DNA from: Gemmobacter lutimaris
Lineage (GTDB): Bacteria > Pseudomonadota > Alphaproteobacteria > Rhodobacterales > Rhodobacteraceae
Reading direction: 5' to 3'
DNA: 64,000 nt
NCBI RefSeq assembly: GCF_003570715.1
Contig: NZ_QXXQ01000010.1
Location: 62,001-126,000 of the forward strand
Made by a program: the position numbers and the translations under genes. Within the stretch, counting starts at the first letter, position 1. Each line of letters opens with the position of its first letter. The notes under the pieces were generated by a model that made no database searches, was not told the origin of the DNA, and was given only the letters and a program-made list of their open reading frames with translations. This document shows, piece by piece, positions 26,563-36,009 of this stretch.

Positions 26563-28077
26563 TCAGGCGGTCTCCTCGGAGGCCAGGGCCTCCAGCGCAG
26601 GCCAGATCGGGGCAAGCCGCGCAGCAATCTCGGTATGCAGCGCATAGCGGTGGGCCATCTCGGCCGCGCGGGCGGGCTGCGGGTCAAAGGTGGCGCCTTC
26701 CGGGGCGGGCGGGCCGTGGTGCGGGCTGATGTAAAGCCCCACCCCCGCACCGGCACAAAGCGCGGCGCCCCAGGCGGCGGCCTCGCCGGTGCCGGGCACG
26801 GTGACCGGCAGGTTCAGCACATCGGCAAAGAGTTGCGCGATGGCGGGATTGCGGGAAATGCCGCCTGTCAACCGCACCTCGCGCGGGGCAAAACCTTCGC
26901 GCAGCGCATCGACATGCAGGCGATGGTTGAAGGCGATACCTTCGACCACGGCGCGCAGCATGTCGCCCCGGTCATGCCAACCGCGCAGACCGAGGAAACC
27001 CGCGCTGGCCCCCGCCCCATGGGGCGAGCCGAACAGGTAGGGGTGGAACATCAGCGTCGATTGCCGGGCCAGCGCGGCTTGCAGCTCGGCCGCCGCCTGC
27101 GGATGGATCGAGTCACCGGCAGCCTCGGCCGCCTGCCGCTCGGCCCCGAAGGTGCGATCCAGCAGCCAGTCGTAATTGGTGGCCGAGGCGGGCGAGATCG
27201 CCATCGCGTTCCACTCGCCCGGCGCGATGCCGTTACGGCAGAACCAGCGCGCATCGCAAAGCGGTTGCCGCGTCACGGTTTCGTTGATCGAATAGGTGCC
27301 GGCGACGATGGCCACGATCCCCTCGCCATAGCCACTGATGCCAAGACCCGAGGCCGTCACATCATGCAGCCCCGCCACCACCGGCGTGCCGATGCGCAGC
27401 CCCGTCAAAGCCGCGGCGGCTTCGGTTACATGGCCCACCACCTGATCGGGGCGGTCGATCTGCGGTAGGTTGAGGCCGCCCAACCCGAAAATCGCGGAGA
27501 TGTCCGCCGCATGGCCCTGTGTCGTGACATCGGTGAAAGAGGTGCTGGCCTCGGTCAGATCGGTGCCGATGCTGCCGGTCAGGCAGTAACGAATCCAGTC
27601 CTTGCAGGCCAGAACATGCCCGATCCGGGCAAAGCGTTCGGGCTGATGCCGCGCGATCCACGCCAGCAGCGCCGAAGGGGCAGAGGCATGCGGTTCCTGC
27701 CCCGTGCGCGCCAGCGCCCTTGCAGCGGTGCCATCGGCCTGCCAGCCGGCGACCACCCCCGCCGCGCGACTGTCGAGCGACAGGATACCCGCGCCCAGCG
27801 GTTGCGCCGCCTGATCCAGCAGATAAACCCCGTCGCCATGCGCCGTCGCCGCCACCGCCGCGATGTCGCCCGGTGCGCGGCCAGATCGCGCCAGCGCCTC
27901 GGCCACCGCCGCGGCGGTCGCGCGCCAGAGACCGGCCATGTCGCGTTCCACATGCCGGGGCTGCGGTATCTGTTGTGGCACGCGGCGTAGCGCGGCGGCA
28001 ATCTCGCGTCCGTCCTCGTCAAAGATCACCGCCTTGCTGACGGTCAACCCGTTGTCGATACCCAGCAGGCAAGCCAT
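26563..28077 (-). CDS. FGGY-family carbohydrate kinase (polyol or L-xylulose kinase-like)
   Basis: 504 aa. The actin-like ATPase fold has an N-terminal GIDNGLTVSKAVIFD loop, GDGVYLLDQAAQPLGAGILSLDSRA, the LACKDWIRYCLTG block (about 180) typical of the L-xylulokinase/YgcE branch, and a C-terminal VRLTGGISRNPAIAQLFADVL motif. It is transcribed between the sugar-binding protein gene and the GlpD-like dehydrogenase gene, so kinase and dehydrogenase form a second catabolic pair beside EryA/EryB. The substrate (another tetritol, a pentitol or a ketose) is not determined by sequence. Confidence 0.85.
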   Translation of the reverse strand: MACLLGIDNGLTVSKAVIFDEDGREIAAALRRVPQQIPQPRHVERDMAGLWRATAAAVAEALARSGRAPGDIAAVAATAHGDGVYLLDQAAQPLGAGILSLDSRAAGVVAGWQADGTAARALARTGQEPHASAPSALLAWIARHQPERFARIGHVLACKDWIRYCLTGSIGTDLTEASTSFTDVTTQGHAADISAIFGLGGLNLPQIDRPDQVVGHVTEAAAALTGLRIGTPVVAGLHDVTASGLGISGYGEGIVAIVAGTYSINETVTRQPLCDARWFCRNGIAPGEWNAMAISPASATNYDWLLDRTFGAERQAAEAAGDSIHPQAAAELQAALARQSTLMFHPYLFGSPHGAGASAGFLGLRGWHDRGDMLRAVVEGIAFNHRLHVDALREGFAPREVRLTGGISRNPAIAQLFADVLNLPVTVPGTGEAAAWGAALCAGAGVGLYISPHHGPPAPEGATFDPQPARAAEMAHRYALHTEIAARLAPIWPALEALASEETA

Positions 28078-28100
28078 GGCAGATCCCTTTCGGAAAGATC

Positions 28101-28162
28101 GGGGCCGGATGCAGATGCACCCGGCCCCGCCTGAACGTCGGGGCGCACGGCAGCGCCCCGAC
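28101..28162 (-). other. Tandem hairpins between binding-protein and kinase genes
   Basis: Two stems: GGGGCCGG (28101-28108) with CCGGCCCC (28121-28128), and a perfect 10-bp stem of GTCGGGGCGC (28137-28146) with GCGCCCCGAC (28153-28162). The position directly after the binding-protein gene fits 3'-end stabilisation or partial termination that raises binding-protein yield. Confidence 0.7.
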
Positions 28163-28168
28163 CATCAA

Positions 28169-29116
28169 TCACTCGGACAGGGTGAAGGCCGCAGTGTATT
28201 TGTCCACGTTGTCCTTGGTGATCAGCAGGCAGTCGAAAAGCTGCTTTTCGGTCGCCGCGCCGGTGGAGCCGGTCTTGATCACGTTGTCGGCCTGACGCAC
28301 GGCTTCGGCCGAGAACACGGCGACGGGTTGCAGGACGGTATATTGCATCTCGCCCGCCTTCACCGCCGCGACCGCATCGGGCGAACCGTCAAAGCCGCCG
28401 ACCTTCACCTGATCCAGCTTGCCCGCCTCTTTCAGCGCAGCAATCGCACCCAGCGCCATCTCGTCATTGCCCGAAATCACACCGATGATGTCGGGGTTGG
28501 CTTGCAGCAGCGACTGCATCTTCTGATACCCTTGGGTGCGGTCCCAGTTCGCCACTTCCTTGCCGACCTTTTCCAGATCCGGGTATTGGGTGATGACGGT
28601 CTCATAGCCGTTGGAACGGGTCGCGGCATTGTTGTCCGACGGATTGCCGAACAGCTCGACATATTTGCCGGCGTCGCCCACATCGGCCACCCACTGTTCC
28701 GCCCCCAGCGCGGCGCCTTGCGCGTTGTTCGACACGAGCTGCGCCTTGGCGAGGCCTTCCTGGTTGATCTCGGCATTCACGAGGATCACCGGGATGCCCG
28801 CATCCACGGCCTTCTTCACGGCCCCGATGGAGCCATCGGCATTTGCCGGGTCAAGGATGATGGCGGCCGACTTGTTGGTGATCGCGGTGTCGATCAGCGT
28901 GCTTTCGGTGTTCGTGTCGCCCTTGTGGGCCGAAACATTGGCCGTGTAGCCCATGCTTTCGGCGGTGGCCTTGGCCACTTCGCCCTCGGTGAACCAGTAG
29001 GGGTTCGCCGGGTCGGTGACGATGATCGAGATCAGACCCTCGGCTGCAGCGGCATAGCTCATCAGCGGGGTCACGGCCACGGCGGCCATCAGGGCGCGGC
29101 GGGTCAGTTTCAGCAT
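28169..29116 (-). CDS. eryG: Sugar/polyol ABC transporter substrate-binding protein (EryG-like)
   Basis: 315 aa, starting at the ATG at 29116 behind GGGAGAGAG. The N-terminus has a signal peptide with twin Arg (KLTRRALMAAVAVTPLMSYAAA). The mature part is a ribose-binding-type protein: IIVTDPANPYWFTEGEVAKAT, IILDPANADGSIGAVKKAVDAGIPVILVN, and GNDEMALGAIAALKEAG. It captures the polyol in the periplasm for EryF/EryE. The gene name rests on the ery locus context, as in Rhizobium leguminosarum eryEFG. Confidence 0.85.
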   Translation of the reverse strand: MLKLTRRALMAAVAVTPLMSYAAAAEGLISIIVTDPANPYWFTEGEVAKATAESMGYTANVSAHKGDTNTESTLIDTAITNKSAAIILDPANADGSIGAVKKAVDAGIPVILVNAEINQEGLAKAQLVSNNAQGAALGAEQWVADVGDAGKYVELFGNPSDNNAATRSNGYETVITQYPDLEKVGKEVANWDRTQGYQKMQSLLQANPDIIGVISGNDEMALGAIAALKEAGKLDQVKVGGFDGSPDAVAAVKAGEMQYTVLQPVAVFSAEAVRQADNVIKTGSTGAATEKQLFDCLLITKDNVDKYTAAFTLSE

Positions 29117-29168
29117 GGTTCTCTCTCCCTTGGTTTGGTCGTTTGCCGTCTTGGCAAGGCTTTCCGCG

Positions 29169-29190
29169 CGGGCCGGTTGGGTCCGGCCCG
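29169..29190 (-). other. Intercistronic hairpin between permease and binding-protein genes
   Basis: CGGGCCGG (29169-29176) pairs with CCGGCCCG (29183-29190) around a 6-nt loop, in the 94-bp spacer ahead of the binding-protein gene. No T-run is seen. Confidence 0.55.
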
Positions 29191-29210
29191 GTCGGGAAGG
29201 TCGGTCCGGC

Positions 29211-30251
29211 TCAGCCCTTGCGGGCCCCTTTGCCGTATTGGATGGAGTTCATCAGCACCGCGAGCACGATCACCGCGCCGGTGAACACGGTCTGCCAGTA
29301 GGACGAGACCCCGATGATCACGAGCCCGTCGGACAGGAAGCCGATGACGAAGGCGCCCAGCATGGTGCCGCGCACCGTGCCGCGCCCGCCGGTCAGCGCG
29401 GCGCCGCCGATGACCACCGCCGCGATGGCGGTCAGTTCATAGGTGGTGCCCGCGGTCGGCCCGGCCGAGGTGAGCTGCGACGACAGCACCAGCCCCGCCA
29501 CCGCCGCCAGCATGCCCGACAGGGTGTAGACGGTGATCTTCACCCGCTTGACCGGCACGCCCGACAGATCGGCCGCACGTTCATTGCCGCCCGAGGCGTA
29601 GAGCCAGCGCCCGAAAGCCGACCGGCTGAGCATCAGCCCCGCCAGAACCGCAATTCCCGCCAGCACCAGAACCGAGATCGGAATGCCCGCCAGCCGGTTG
29701 AAGCCCAGCCAGTCGAAGCCGGTGTTGCCCAGTTCCGGGCGCCCCGAAAGATTGTTGTAGGTCAGGCCGTTGGTCATCAGCAGGGCGATGCCGCGCGCCA
29801 CATACATCACCCCCAGCGTGGCGACAAAGGCGGGCACCTTGAACCAGGCAATCAGCACGCCGTTCACCGCGCCCACCGCCGCGCCCAGCGCGCAGGTCAG
29901 CACCACGACCGCCCAGACCGGCGGGTAGAGGATGACGCCCAGCGCCTGCATCTCCACCCCCTGCATCAGCGCCCCGGCGATCACGCCGGAAAGCGCCAGC
30001 ACCGAACCGACCGACAGGTCGATCCCGCCGTTCAGGATCACCAGCAGCATGCCCACGGCCAAGATGCCGTAAATCGCCACATGGCTGGCCATGATGAGGA
30101 AGTTCGACACCGTGAAATAGTTCGGCGACAGAAAGGAAAACACGGCGACGATCAGGATCAGCGCAAAGAAGGCGCGACCTTCCAGCAGCAGCCGGCCAAG
30201 GCTGAAGGCGGGTTTCGCGGCGGCCGTGCGGGCGAGTGTGGTATCCGACAT
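29211..30251 (-). CDS. eryF: Sugar/polyol ABC transporter permease (EryF-like)
   Basis: 346 aa. A ribose-type (RbsC) permease with about ten hydrophobic segments, including ALILIVAVFSFLSPNYFT, ILNGGIDLSVGSVLALSGVIAG (the characteristic GxxDLSVG block, about 73-95), and the coupling-helix region NERAADLSGVPVKRVKI. It forms the inner-membrane channel for the binding protein and the double-domain ATPase. Same orientation, 37 bp after the ATPase gene. Confidence 0.9.
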   Translation of the reverse strand: MSDTTLARTAAAKPAFSLGRLLLEGRAFFALILIVAVFSFLSPNYFTVSNFLIMASHVAIYGILAVGMLLVILNGGIDLSVGSVLALSGVIAGALMQGVEMQALGVILYPPVWAVVVLTCALGAAVGAVNGVLIAWFKVPAFVATLGVMYVARGIALLMTNGLTYNNLSGRPELGNTGFDWLGFNRLAGIPISVLVLAGIAVLAGLMLSRSAFGRWLYASGGNERAADLSGVPVKRVKITVYTLSGMLAAVAGLVLSSQLTSAGPTAGTTYELTAIAAVVIGGAALTGGRGTVRGTMLGAFVIGFLSDGLVIIGVSSYWQTVFTGAVIVLAVLMNSIQYGKGARKG

Positions 30252-30288
30252 GGGATGGCTCCGTTACTTGGTCGCTGAGGATCGGCCG

Positions 30289-31830
30289 TCAGGCCGCCAC
30301 GGACTCGCCCGAGGCGGCCATGATCTTTTCCTTGCTGACGTTGGAATCGAATTCGGCCGAGATGCGGCCCTTGTGCATGACGATGATCCGATGCGCGATC
30401 GACAGGCATTCACCGACTTCCGAGGTCGAATAGATCACGGCAAGGCCGCGCTTCGCCTCTTCGGCCAGCAGCTTGAACACCTCGGCCTTGGCGCCGATGT
30501 CGATGCCGCGCGAGGGTTCGTCCAGCATGATGACGCGGGGTTTCGTGGCCAGCATCTTGCCGATGACGACCTTCTGCTGGTTTCCGCCAGAGAGTGAACC
30601 GATGGCGGCGGCCGGGCCGGAAGTCTTGACCGTCACCTCTCGGATAGAGGCGTCGATCAGCGCGCGTTCGGCCTTCTTCTGGGTGAACAGCCCTTTGGTA
30701 AAGCTGGCGATGGAGGCAAGCGACAGGTTTTCCCCCACGCTCATGGTCTGCACCAGCCCGTCGCGCTGCCGATCCTCGGGCACCAGCGCAAGACCGCGCG
30801 CAATGCGTTCGGCGATGGACAGATGCGAGATTTCGCGCCCCTCCAGCACCACTTCGCCGCTGCTGGCGCGCAGACGGCCCGCCACAGTTTCCAGAAGCTC
30901 CGTCCGCCCGGCGCCCATCAGCCCGTAGATGCAGACCACCTCGCCCGCGCGCAGATCCAGCGACAGCCGGTCCACCACGTTGAAGGCGCCGCCCTTGGGA
31001 TCGGCCACCGTCAGGTCACGCACCGACAAGGCCACTTCGCCAAAGACATGCCCCTCGGGCGGGCTGCCCAGATCGTAATTGTCGCCCACCATATTGCGGA
31101 CGATCCACTCAAGGTCGATCTCGGCGCGCGGCGCATAGGCGGTCATGGTGCCGTCGCGCAGCACCACGGCATGATCGGTGATCTGCAACGCCTCTTCCAG
31201 ATGGTGCGAAATATAGACGATGCTGACGCCCTTGGCCGTCAGGTCGCGGATGACCTTGAACAGCACCTCGACCTCGGAGGCCGAAAGCGCGCTGGTCGGT
31301 TCGTCCATGATCAGGATGCGGCTGTCCACCGACAGGGCGCGGGCGATTTCCACGATCTGCTGCTGGCCAAGGCGCAACTCCTCCACCGGGGTCAGCGGGT
31401 CGATGTCTTCCTCAAGCTCTGCCATCAGGCGGCGGGCCTGACGTTCTTCCTCGGCGAAATCGACGCCGGTCGGGCCCATGATCTCGCGCCCCATGAAGAT
31501 ATTGTCGCGCACGCTCAGGTTCGGGGCGAGGCTGAGTTCCTGGTGGATGATGGAAATGCCGCGATCCCGCGCCTCGGTCGAATTGTTGAAGGCAACCGGC
31601 TTGCCATCCAGAATGATCTCGCCGCTGGTCGGCTGGATCACCCCCGACAGGATCTTCATCAGCGTCGATTTGCCCGCGCCATTCTCACCGAAAAGCGTGG
31701 TCACCTGCCCGCGATGGATGTCGAAGTTCACGCCCTTCAGAGCGTGCACATTGCCGTAGGATTTCGCCACGTTGCGGGCCGCCAGAACGACCTCGGCCAG
31801 ATCCGGCTTCTGCTGCGGAACATCGGTCAT
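30289..31830 (-). CDS. eryE: Sugar/polyol ABC transporter ATP-binding protein, two ABC domains (EryE-like)
   Basis: 513 aa RbsA-type protein. Domain 1 has Walker A GENGAGKST (about 52), signature LRLGQQQIVEIARAL and Walker B ILIMDEPTSAL. Domain 2 has the degenerate Walker A GLMGAGRTE (about 300), SGGNQQKVVIGKML and VIMLDEPSRGID. One competent and one degenerate site is normal for this family. The start overlaps the end of the DUF2291 gene by 4 bp. Confidence 0.92.
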   Translation of the reverse strand: MTDVPQQKPDLAEVVLAARNVAKSYGNVHALKGVNFDIHRGQVTTLFGENGAGKSTLMKILSGVIQPTSGEIILDGKPVAFNNSTEARDRGISIIHQELSLAPNLSVRDNIFMGREIMGPTGVDFAEEERQARRLMAELEEDIDPLTPVEELRLGQQQIVEIARALSVDSRILIMDEPTSALSASEVEVLFKVIRDLTAKGVSIVYISHHLEEALQITDHAVVLRDGTMTAYAPRAEIDLEWIVRNMVGDNYDLGSPPEGHVFGEVALSVRDLTVADPKGGAFNVVDRLSLDLRAGEVVCIYGLMGAGRTELLETVAGRLRASSGEVVLEGREISHLSIAERIARGLALVPEDRQRDGLVQTMSVGENLSLASIASFTKGLFTQKKAERALIDASIREVTVKTSGPAAAIGSLSGGNQQKVVIGKMLATKPRVIMLDEPSRGIDIGAKAEVFKLLAEEAKRGLAVIYSTSEVGECLSIAHRIIVMHKGRISAEFDSNVSKEKIMAASGESVAA

Positions 31831-32483
31831 TTCACGGTGATCCTAACAGGAGTGATCATCCAGTTTTTCGGATTCACCAGCCGGAACGCGCCGATGACCT
31901 CGACCGTCCTGCCTTGCAACGATGCGGTATCCAGCCCGTCCAGCACCGCCTTCTTCATGGCGCGGTTTATGCCCGAACCAGCGTCCTGATATTCGATCTG
32001 GTTCTTGAAATTCCCGAAAGCGATGTCTCCCGGCGCATCGCGCAGATCGGTGCCATTGATCGCCGGGCCGGTTTGCAGCCGGACCTTGATTTCCGCTGGC
32101 ATACCCTCGACTGCAAGCTGGTAGACGCCTGACTTGCCTTCGCCCACCACACCCGAAAGCTTCACCGGAATGATGGCCCCTGTCGAAGACACGGTGCCGT
32201 ATTTCTGACCCGCCGCCGCCTTGTCTGCCAGCGCCTCGGGCGCCACCAGAAGCGCATCGACCGCACGCTCCTCGATATTGGCCTGAATGCGGGGGAATTC
32301 CGCCTCGCCAAAGCTGTCGGGCGAAAATGCCTGCTGGCGGACATCCAGATCAGACCCCAGATGCACCACCTTGGTATCCAGCGCCATGGCAGCCAGAAGC
32401 GCGACGCCCAGCCCGACAGCAATCATCAGACCACGGCGTGAAGGGGCGGGCGCCTTGGGGGCGGGGGTGTTTACGGTGCTCAT
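31827..32483 (-). CDS. DUF2291 protein, accessory to the polyol ABC transporter
   Basis: 218 aa from the ATG at 32483, preceded by AGGGAGAG. A Pro/Ala-rich N-terminus (about 1-15) leads to one transmembrane helix (GLMIAVGLGVALLAAMAL), then a soluble, probably periplasmic domain (AEFPRIQANIEERAVDA, and a C-terminal EVIGAFRLVNPKNWMITPVRI). DUF2291 genes are recurrent first genes of polyol ABC operons, but their role is unknown. Overlap with eryE (ATGA) shows translational coupling. Confidence 0.8.
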   Translation of the reverse strand: MSTVNTPAPKAPAPSRRGLMIAVGLGVALLAAMALDTKVVHLGSDLDVRQQAFSPDSFGEAEFPRIQANIEERAVDALLVAPEALADKAAAGQKYGTVSSTGAIIPVKLSGVVGEGKSGVYQLAVEGMPAEIKVRLQTGPAINGTDLRDAPGDIAFGNFKNQIEYQDAGSGINRAMKKAVLDGLDTASLQGRTVEVIGAFRLVNPKNWMITPVRITVK

Positions 32484-32890
32484 CAGCGGCTCTCCCTGAT
32501 CGAGGTGCGGCAAGCGGAATGCAGGTGGCCCGAGCCACCGAATCGCGCGGCAACTGCGCACCCGGCCGATACATACAGCCCGGCGCCAACCGTGCGGCGG
32601 CCTGCCTGATATGACATGATTTCTTTCATTTTCAACGGCATGCACCCCTCCCCGGCACCTGTCGTTCTGGCTGTCTCCCCCCGGATGCGCCGCATCCTTC
32701 GGCAATGCGAAACCCGGCCAGCCCATTCTTGACAGTTCCAACCCTAACTGAAATAAATTTCTCTGTCCGCAAAAAAATACACATTCACTGCAAACCTGTG
32801 CTATGAAACGGATGACCGGCGCCGGAGGGGGCGCAAGGGAAACGACCGTGCGGCGTTCTGGTGCTGCGTGGAAGCTGGGAGACAAGGGGT
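32484..32890. promoter_or_regulatory. Divergent promoter region of the transporter and eryABC operons
   Basis: 407 bp without a gene. The part from about 32725 to 32800 is AT-rich. A TTGACA box at 32729-32734 lies about 18 bp from ATAAAT (32753-32758) and could serve eryA on the plus strand. The AGGGAGAG site for the DUF2291 gene lies at the other end. This is where EryD would be expected to bind, but I could not define one convincing operator. Confidence 0.5.
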
Positions 32891-34489
32891 ATGGCATCAG
32901 AAGACTCCGGGGCATCGTCAGGGTCCGGGCGCGATCTGCTGATCGGCATTGATGCGGGCACGTCGGTCATCAAGGCCGTGGCCTTCGATCTGACCGGACG
33001 GCAGATCGATTCGGCGGCCGTTCCGAATCGCTATGCCAACGGCGCGGGCGGGGCGGTGACGCAATCGCTGGCCAATACCTGGGCTGATTGCACCGCCGCG
33101 CTGCGCGGTCTGGGCGCGAAGGTCGAAGGGCTGGCCTTCCGCACCGCTGCGCTGGCCGTCACCGGGCAGGGCGATGGCACATGGCTTGTCGGGGCGCACA
33201 ACCTGCCAGCAGGCGATGCCTGGCTCTGGCTGGATGCCCGCGCGGCACCAACTGTTGCGCGACTGGCCGCCACCCCGGCGAACCGCGCAAGATTCGAGGC
33301 GACGGGCACCGGGCTGAACACCTGCCAGCAGGGCAGCCAGCTTGCCCATATGCAGACGCATCATCCCGAGCTTCTGGCACAGGCCGAGGTCGCGCTGCAT
33401 TGCAAGGACTGGCTTTATCTCAACCTGACCGGGGTGCGCGCCACCGATCCGTCGGAGGCCAGCTTCACCTTCGGCAATTTCCGCAACCGCGCCTATGACG
33501 ATGCGGTGATTGACGCGCTGGGCCTGACCGCGCAACGCCACCTGCTGCCCGAAATCATTGACGGCACGCAGGTCACCCATCTGTTGACACCTGAGGCCGC
33601 CGCGCAGACCGGGCTTCTGGCCGGCACGCCGGTCAGCCTTGGCTATGTGGACATGGTGATGACAGCACTGGGCGCCGGCGTCGTGGGCGGGGCGGGCGAT
33701 GTAGCCTGTTCCACCGTCGGCTCCACCGGCGTGCACATGCGCGCGGTTGCGGCAGGCAATGTGCATCTGAACGCCGAGGGCACCGGCTATGTGATCTGTC
33801 TGCCGGTGCCCGGTCTGGTCACGCAGGTGCAGACCAACATGGCCGCCACGCTGAACATCGACTGGGCGCTGGGTCTTGCCGCCGATGTGTTGCGTGACTT
33901 CGGCCACGACACCGCCCCGCGCGATCTGGTCGCCCGGATCGACGGTTGGCTGGCGCAAAGCGCGCCGGGGCAGATCGTCTATATGCCCTATATCTCGGCC
34001 GCGGGCGAACGCGGTCCCTTCGTCAACGCCGATGCCCGTGCGGGCTTCACCGGCCTGTCTCTGAACCACCGTTACCCCGACATCCTGCGCGCCGTGGCCG
34101 AGGGGCTGGGCCATGCCATGCGCGACTGTTACGCCGCAATGGGCAGCCTGCCCGGTGAGTTGCGCCTGACCGGCGGCGCCGCGCGCTCGCACGGGCTGCG
34201 TGGCATCCTCTCCGCTGCCATCGACGCGCCGGTGCGCGTGTCGGCCCGCGAAGAGGCCGGGGCGGCGGGCGCTGCCATGATGGCCGCCGTCGCCATCGGC
34301 GCCTACCCGGACATGCACGCCTGCATCGCCGACTGGGTCACACCGCTTCTGGGCGCGCCCGAGACCCCCGACCCCGGGCTGGTCGCCGCCTATGGCCGCA
34401 TCTTTCCCGCTTTTGCCGCCGCGCGGCGTGGCCTTGTCCCCGCCTGGGACGCGCTGGCCGCCGCCCGGTCGTTCCATGAAGGAGACTGA
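32891..34489 (+). CDS. eryA: Erythritol kinase
   Basis: 532 aa from the ATG at 32891. FGGY kinase with GIDAGTSVIKAVAFD at about residue 18, the substrate-region GQGDGTWLVG, ALHCKDWLYLNLTG (about 170) and the C-terminal LRLTGGAARSHGLRGILSAAI. It phosphorylates erythritol to L-erythritol 4-phosphate. Identification rests on family plus an exact eryA-eryB-eryC-(adh)-eryD order. Followed by eryB after 1 bp. Confidence 0.88.
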   Translation: MASEDSGASSGSGRDLLIGIDAGTSVIKAVAFDLTGRQIDSAAVPNRYANGAGGAVTQSLANTWADCTAALRGLGAKVEGLAFRTAALAVTGQGDGTWLVGAHNLPAGDAWLWLDARAAPTVARLAATPANRARFEATGTGLNTCQQGSQLAHMQTHHPELLAQAEVALHCKDWLYLNLTGVRATDPSEASFTFGNFRNRAYDDAVIDALGLTAQRHLLPEIIDGTQVTHLLTPEAAAQTGLLAGTPVSLGYVDMVMTALGAGVVGGAGDVACSTVGSTGVHMRAVAAGNVHLNAEGTGYVICLPVPGLVTQVQTNMAATLNIDWALGLAADVLRDFGHDTAPRDLVARIDGWLAQSAPGQIVYMPYISAAGERGPFVNADARAGFTGLSLNHRYPDILRAVAEGLGHAMRDCYAAMGSLPGELRLTGGAARSHGLRGILSAAIDAPVRVSAREEAGAAGAAMMAAVAIGAYPDMHACIADWVTPLLGAPETPDPGLVAAYGRIFPAFAAARRGLVPAWDALAAARSFHEGD

Positions 34490-34490
34490 C

Positions 34491-36002
34491 ATGACCACCG
34501 AACCCGGAATGATCGACCTGTTCGTCATCGGCGGCGGGATCAACGGCGCCGGTATCGCGCGCGATGCCGCCGGGCGTGGCCTGTCGGTCGTGCTGTGCGA
34601 AAAGGACGATCTGGCCGAGGGCACCTCGTCCCGTTCCGGCAAGCTGGTGCATGGCGGCTTGCGCTATCTGGAATATTACGAATTCCGGCTGGTGCGCGAG
34701 GCACTGATCGAACGTGAGGTGCTGCTGAACGCAGCCCCGCACATCATCTGGCCCATGCGCTTTGTCCTGCCGCACAGCCCCGAAGATCGGCCCGCATGGC
34801 TGGTGCGGCTGGGCCTCTTTCTTTACGACCACCTTGGCGGCCGCAAGAAACTGCCCGGCACCCGCACGCTGGACCTGCGCCGCGACCCCGAGGGCACGCC
34901 GATCCTCGACCAGTTCACCCGCGGTTTCGAATATTCCGATTGCTGGGTGGATGACGCGCGGCTTGTGGTACTGAATGCGCTTGGCGCGGCGGAAAAGGGG
35001 GCCGAGGTGCTGACCCGCTCACCTGCCATTTCGGCCCGGCGCGAAAACGGCGGCTGGACCATCATCACCCGCGACAGCGCCACCGGCGAAACCCGGACCT
35101 TCCGCGCGAAATGTCTTGTGAACTGCGCCGGTCCCTGGGTCAGTGAAGTGATCAACAATGTCGCCGGGTCAAATTCGGCGCGCAATGTCCGGCTGGTGAA
35201 GGGTAGCCATATCATCGTGCCAAAATGGTGGGCCGGATCGAACGCCTATCTGGTGCAGAACCACGACAAGCGCGTCATCTTCATCAACCCCTACGAGGGC
35301 GACAAGGCGCTGATCGGCACCACCGACATTGCCTATGAGGGCCGGGCCGAGGATGTGGCGGCAGACGAATCCGAAATCGACTATCTGCTGGCCGCCGTGA
35401 ACCGCTATTTCAAGGAAAAGCTGCGCCGTTCCGACGTGTTGCACAGCTTTTCCGGCGTGCGGCCGCTGTTCGACGATGGCAAGGGCAACCCCTCGGCCGT
35501 GACGCGGGATTATGTCTTTGATCTGGACGAAACCGGCGGCGCGCCACTTCTGAACGTCTTCGGTGGCAAGATCACCACTTTCCGCGAACTGGCGGAGCGT
35601 GGGTTGCACCGGCTGCGCCATATCTTCCCGAAAATGGGTGATGACTGGACGCAGCATGCCCCCTTGCCCGGCGGCGAGATGCCCGGCGCGGATTACGAGA
35701 CCTTCGCCAACGGCCTGCGCGACAGCTACCCTTGGATGCCGCGCAATCTGGTGCAGCATTACGGTCGGCTTTACGGCGCGCGGACCCATGATGTGGTGGG
35801 CGCGGCGACTGGACTGGCCGGGCTGGGCCGTCATTTCGGCGGCAACCTTTACGAGGCCGAAGTGCGTTACCTGACCACCAAGGAATGGGCCCGCACGGCC
35901 GAGGACATCCTTTATCGCCGCACCAAGCATTACCTGCACCTGACCGCCGACCAGCGCGCCGCCTTTGCCGACTGGTTCGACGCCGCCCGCCTTGCCGCCT
36001 GA
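34491..36002 (+). CDS. eryB: L-erythritol 4-phosphate dehydrogenase
   Basis: 503 aa from the ATG directly after the eryA stop. GlpD-superfamily: FAD loop DLFVIGGGINGAGIARDAAG, then GTSSRSGKLVHGGLRYLEYYEFRLVREAL, KGSHIIVPKWW, and FGGKITTFRELAERGL, with a DAO_C helical domain at the C-terminus. In Brucella EryB oxidises L-erythritol 4-phosphate to L-3-tetrulose 4-phosphate. It should be membrane-associated and pass electrons to quinone. The GlpD-like protein at 24930 is a divergent homologue. Confidence 0.9.
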   Translation: MTTEPGMIDLFVIGGGINGAGIARDAAGRGLSVVLCEKDDLAEGTSSRSGKLVHGGLRYLEYYEFRLVREALIEREVLLNAAPHIIWPMRFVLPHSPEDRPAWLVRLGLFLYDHLGGRKKLPGTRTLDLRRDPEGTPILDQFTRGFEYSDCWVDDARLVVLNALGAAEKGAEVLTRSPAISARRENGGWTIITRDSATGETRTFRAKCLVNCAGPWVSEVINNVAGSNSARNVRLVKGSHIIVPKWWAGSNAYLVQNHDKRVIFINPYEGDKALIGTTDIAYEGRAEDVAADESEIDYLLAAVNRYFKEKLRRSDVLHSFSGVRPLFDDGKGNPSAVTRDYVFDLDETGGAPLLNVFGGKITTFRELAERGLHRLRHIFPKMGDDWTQHAPLPGGEMPGADYETFANGLRDSYPWMPRNLVQHYGRLYGARTHDVVGAATGLAGLGRHFGGNLYEAEVRYLTTKEWARTAEDILYRRTKHYLHLTADQRAAFADWFDAARLAA

Positions 36003-36009
36003 GGTTCCC

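Noticed and set aside
32918-34642. Long minus-strand frame of 574 codons opposite eryA
   Set aside because: High GC leaves antisense frames open. It has no recognisable domain, its composition is Arg/Gly/Gln/His-rich, and it covers a clear eryA.
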